DNA of 25,626 nt from an uncultured Bacillota bacterium (GTDB lineage: Bacteria; Bacillota_I; Bacilli_A; RF39; UBA660). The stretch lies in assembly GCA_946540075.1 (NCBI GenBank), contig CAMNHZ010000007.1, forward strand, positions 1 through 25,626, read 5' to 3'. The notes beneath the pieces were generated by a model, which saw only the letters and a list, made by a program, of their open reading frames with translations, made no database searches and was not told the DNA's origin. Positions 22,581 through 25,626 of the stretch are shown one piece after another. The position numbers were made by a program, and so were the translations under genes. How positions within the stretch are numbered: the stretch's first letter is position 1; each line of letters opens with the position of its first letter.

Positions 22581-22617
22581 TTAAATGAAATATATATGTA
22601 TAGTAAGGGTGAAAAAA

Positions 22618-23625
22618 ATGGGTAAATTAAAATTTGTTATTAGAAGATTATTCGATATGAATTATAAAGCTATGTTCAATAAAATAGATGAGATACATAA
22701 AGAAACTGGTATAAATAGAATTAAACTTTTCTTTGATGTTATTTACTGTGGTTTTAAATATCAAGCAGGATATATGGATTATTGGTTATTTAAAATGTAT
22801 GAACTAAGTAAAGATCAAAGAAAAACTATTCTTACTCGTGGTATAAATAATAGTTTAATTAAAAAATATAACAATTATGATTATAAGTGCTATTTCGAAA
22901 ATAAAGATAAGTTTAATGAGAAATTTAAAAAGTATGTAAAAAGAGATTGGTTATATTTAGATGATTATAAAAGTTTTTCAAAATTCATAAGTAATAAAGA
23001 TACTATTATGGCAAAGCCTACTATCGGTACTCACGGTGATGGTATTATTAAAATAAGTATTAAAGACTATACTCCTAGAAAGCTATATAATTATTTAAAG
23101 AAAAAAAACTTATTATTACTTGAAGAAGTTGCTAATCAACATAAAGACTTAAATAAACTTCATCCAGTTAGTGTTAATACTATAAGAGCGGTCACACTAA
23201 CTAAAGGTAAAAAAACAACTTTATTTGCTGCATATCTTAGAATTGGTAATAATAAAATCGTTGATAATTTTAATAATGATGGACTTGTCGTTCCTATAAA
23301 TATTAAAACAGGAATAATTGAATATCCTGCCTTAGATAAAAAAGGTAATTTATATGATAAACATCCACTTACAGGAACTAAAATTATAGGATTTAAAATA
23401 CCAAAATGGAAAGAAACTTTAAAGATGTTAAAAGAAATTGCGCAAATTGTTCCTCAAATAGGATATATTGGATGGGATGTATGTATTACTCCTAATGGAC
23501 CTATTCTAATAGAAGGAAATGAATATCCAGGTCATGATGTATACCAATTACCTCCTCATCGTACTGATGGAATTGGACTAGTACCTAGATTAAAGGAAGC
23601 TGAAGGTGAAATTAATGAAAACTAA
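22618..23625 (+). CDS. ATP-grasp protein of the sugar-transfer-associated type
   Basis: Cytoplasmic ATP-dependent ligase-like protein of 335 residues. ATP-grasp landmarks are the lysine of IMAKPTIGTHGDGIIKI (K133, Gly loop 137-142), the hinge LLLLEEVANQH (165-175), and HPVSVNTIRAVTL (182-194). The metal-binding end is GYIGWDVCITPNGPILIEGNEYPG (282-305). The layout fits the 'sugar-transfer associated ATP-grasp' family seen in polysaccharide clusters; the substrate is unknown. The true start is ATG 22618 behind GGGTGAAAAAA, because the longer frame from 22585 begins close to the transcription start. The next gene begins inside its last codons (11-base overlap), so the two products are made together. 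Confidence 0.82.
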   Translation: MGKLKFVIRRLFDMNYKAMFNKIDEIHKETGINRIKLFFDVIYCGFKYQAGYMDYWLFKMYELSKDQRKTILTRGINNSLIKKYNNYDYKCYFENKDKFNEKFKKYVKRDWLYLDDYKSFSKFISNKDTIMAKPTIGTHGDGIIKISIKDYTPRKLYNYLKKKNLLLLEEVANQHKDLNKLHPVSVNTIRAVTLTKGKKTTLFAAYLRIGNNKIVDNFNNDGLVVPINIKTGIIEYPALDKKGNLYDKHPLTGTKIIGFKIPKWKETLKMLKEIAQIVPQIGYIGWDVCITPNGPILIEGNEYPGHDVYQLPPHRTDGIGLVPRLKEAEGEINEN

Positions 23626-25546
23626 ATACAAATTTATTATTCTAATTATATTTGCTTGTATACTTTCAATTATAATATACAATCATATTGAATCATTTAA
23701 GAGTGTTGATATAAAGGAAGATATTTTAGTTGAACAATCTAATATTGAAGATAAGTATCTAAATAATACTAAATATTCAGCAAGTAATCCTAAAATAATA
23801 CTAAATCCATATGGTATATCTCCTCTTACCGCACTTGTTATATTTGAAACTAATGATCTTACTACACCAAAAATAACTATTGTAGGTAAAGATGAAAGTA
23901 CAACAATAAAAAATACTTTTACTCCAAGTAAAAAACATATATTACCTATTTATGGTTTATATCCTGATGCTAATAACGAAGTAATACTTGAAGTAAATAA
24001 CAAAAAGTATAAATTGAATATTAAAACTGATAAATTACCTAATGATATGATTCTTCCTACCGATGTTATGAATAATAAAGAAGATAGTACTGATAATAAA
24101 TTATATTTTGTTACTCCTTCTTCTACCGGTTATACAGCTGCTTACGATAATAATGGTGATGTTAGATGGTATTTAACTGATAAATATCTATGGGATATTA
24201 AAACATTAAACAATGGTAACTTACTTCTAAGTACAAATAGATTAATAAATAATCCATATTATACTACCGGTCTTACTGAGATGGATCTTACTGGTAAAAT
24301 ATATTATGAATATTCATTACCAGGTGGATATCATCATGATGTATATGAAATGGATAATGGTAACTTACTTGTCGCAACTAATGATTTTTCAAGTGGTACT
24401 GTTGAAGATGTAATTGTAGAACTTGATAGACAAACTGGTAATATTGTTAAAACAATTGATTTAAAGAAAATACTAAATCAAAATGATGGTAAAAGTCTTA
24501 ATTGGACTACATATGATTGGTTTCATAATAATGCTGTATGGTATGATAATAAAACTAATTCAATTACCCTTTCATCTCGTCATAAAGACGCTGTTGTTAA
24601 TATCAATTATGATACTAATGATATAAACTGGATTCTTGGTGACAGTACAGGATGGAATAAAAAATATAAGAAATATTTCTTTAAAAAAGATAATGATACA
24701 CAGTGGCAATGGGGTCAACATGCATCTATGATATTACCTAATGGTAACGTATTCTTATTCGATAATGGTAATAATAGATCTAAAAATAAAAAAGATGCTT
24801 TACCTGCTGATAAGAATTATAGTCGTGGTGTTATATATGAATTAGATACTAATAAAATGACTGCTAAAGAAGTATGGTCTTATGGTAAAGAAAGAGGAAG
24901 TTCATACTACTCTCCTTATATTTCTGATGTTGATTATCTTGATGAAAATCACTATTTAATTAATTCTGGAGGTCATTCTGAATATAAAGGTAAAACTAAT
25001 AATGTTCCTGCTGGTATGACTAAAGCAGATAAATTAACAAGTTATATAACAGAAATTATTGATGATGAAGTTGTCTTTGAATTAACTTTACCAACTAATA
25101 CATATAGAACAGAAAAACTAAGTTTATATAATGATTCTAAGTTTAAAACAGGTAAAGGAACAAGACTAGGAAGTATTGGAAAAACTAAAGAAGATGGTAT
25201 GATATTTAATCCATTAATATCTTCAAAGAAAGTAGATAAAGAATATAAATCACATAATATAAGCATTACTAAGGAAGTTGATAGATTAGTTATCAATGGT
25301 ACTTTTAAAAAAGGTACTAATGTAAAAATCGTTTTAGATAACGTATTTGATAATAAATATTATAATATGGCTATTTCTAAACGCCCTTATACAGCTATGT
25401 GTGTTGATGTATTTAATTCTAAAGAAAAGAAAAATGGTATCAATGTTACTAAATATATAAATGCTGAAGGTTTATCTGGTAAATATTATATCTATATCAA
25501 AATAAACAATAAGCTTTATAATACTAGAAAATATGTTAAATTTTAA
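23615..25546 (+). CDS. Membrane-anchored arylsulfotransferase (ASST family)
   Basis: PAPS-independent aryl sulfotransferase of 643 residues, moving sulfate between phenolic compounds. A signal anchor (about 6-22, KFIILIIFACILSIIIY) places the rest outside. Residues about 45-140 form the N-terminal Ig-like domain, followed by a beta-propeller. Likely active-site residues are H240/H241 (GGYHHDVYEMDNGN), H304 (DWFHNNAVWYD), R322 with H323 (SSRHKDAVV) and H369 (WGQHASMILPNGN). The 18-residue gap from H304 to R322 equals that between H356 and R374 of E. coli AssT as I remember them. Only two cysteines remain, one in the anchor, so the disulfide of Gram-negative enzymes is absent. ATG 23615 follows AGGTGA; GTG 23606 lies within it. 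It ends at a strong terminator. Confidence 0.9.
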   Translation: MKTKYKFIILIIFACILSIIIYNHIESFKSVDIKEDILVEQSNIEDKYLNNTKYSASNPKIILNPYGISPLTALVIFETNDLTTPKITIVGKDESTTIKNTFTPSKKHILPIYGLYPDANNEVILEVNNKKYKLNIKTDKLPNDMILPTDVMNNKEDSTDNKLYFVTPSSTGYTAAYDNNGDVRWYLTDKYLWDIKTLNNGNLLLSTNRLINNPYYTTGLTEMDLTGKIYYEYSLPGGYHHDVYEMDNGNLLVATNDFSSGTVEDVIVELDRQTGNIVKTIDLKKILNQNDGKSLNWTTYDWFHNNAVWYDNKTNSITLSSRHKDAVVNINYDTNDINWILGDSTGWNKKYKKYFFKKDNDTQWQWGQHASMILPNGNVFLFDNGNNRSKNKKDALPADKNYSRGVIYELDTNKMTAKEVWSYGKERGSSYYSPYISDVDYLDENHYLINSGGHSEYKGKTNNVPAGMTKADKLTSYITEIIDDEVVFELTLPTNTYRTEKLSLYNDSKFKTGKGTRLGSIGKTKEDGMIFNPLISSKKVDKEYKSHNISITKEVDRLVINGTFKKGTNVKIVLDNVFDNKYYNMAISKRPYTAMCVDVFNSKEKKNGINVTKYINAEGLSGKYYIYIKINNKLYNTRKYVKF

Positions 25547-25576
25547 AATGTAGAATATTTAAATTCTACATTTTTT
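25545..25576 (+). terminator. Terminator of the ATP-grasp/arylsulfotransferase operon
   Basis: A perfect 12-bp stem (25545-25556 with 25563-25574), loop ATTTAA, ending in TTTTTT. The stem begins inside the stop codon. Confidence 0.9.
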
Positions 25577-25626
25577 ATTTTTAATACAATATTTAATTTA
25601 ATATATAAAAAAGAAGCATAACTTTG

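Noticed and set aside
1..25626. Mycoplasma-type genetic code (UGA as Trp)
   Set aside because: Trp is TGG throughout (for example in the arylsulfotransferase), and full-length proteins are obtained with the standard code.
1..25626. CRISPR arrays, insertion sequences, prophage or tRNA genes
   Set aside because: No regularly spaced repeats, transposase-like proteins, phage structural genes or cloverleaf sequences were seen on either strand.

Overview
The window is a stretch of very AT-rich chromosome from a low-GC Gram-positive bacterium (Bacillota). The clues are strong purine-rich Shine-Dalgarno sequences, short intergenic spaces with U-tracted hairpin terminators, and a Gram-positive-type LexA with CGAAC-N4-GTTTG operators. 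The forespore sigma factor SigG, SpoIVB, SpoIIM and a YlmC/YmxH protein point to an endospore former, or to a lineage that recently was one. Trp is encoded by TGG and the standard code gives full-length proteins, so the lineage is not one of the UGA=Trp Mollicutes. Gene content and composition resemble uncultured small-genome gut Bacilli (Erysipelotrichia/RF39-like), but that placement is inference. No rRNA, tRNA, CRISPR array, insertion sequence or prophage was recognised.

Layout. Positions 190-6015 are read leftward: an HTH regulator, mnmA, spoIIM, a two-gene unit of a C39-like cysteine peptidase and a GNAT-like protein, spoIVB, and an unknown membrane protein. Positions 6082-13023 are leftward housekeeping operons: nusB-xseA-xseB, a small membrane protein, mutS, and a popT-uppP pair that together would recycle undecaprenyl phosphate. 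Positions 13113-14210 hold a single-pass membrane protein with a low-complexity cytoplasmic arm. At 14279-15181 lexA diverges from a 49-residue membrane or secreted microprotein, and the shared region carries two LexA boxes lying in or beside two near-consensus promoters. Positions 15213-18194 carry a GluP-like rhomboid protease, a TspO-family protein and the lspA-rluD operon. Positions 18279-19393 hold two unknown rightward genes, the first containing a perfect 23-bp inverted repeat. Positions 19409-22499 read leftward: sigG, ylmC, then a glycolipid-type glycosyltransferase with a degenerate ApbE-like protein. Positions 22618-25546 form a rightward operon of an ATP-grasp protein and a membrane-anchored arylsulfotransferase.

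Themes. Genome maintenance (mutS, xseAB, lexA and its partner), envelope lipid and lipoprotein handling (uppP, popT, lspA, GT4, rhomboid) and sporulation dominate. Many starts were moved inward from the longest possible frame, because the Shine-Dalgarno sequence lies inside the extended frame. Two kinds occur: classic AGGAGG, and a GGTGA(T) register used at least nine times. The most unusual observations are the SOS-controlled microprotein, the long hairpin inside a coding region, the probable ApbE pseudoenzyme, the C39/GNAT pair and the ATP-grasp/arylsulfotransferase pair.
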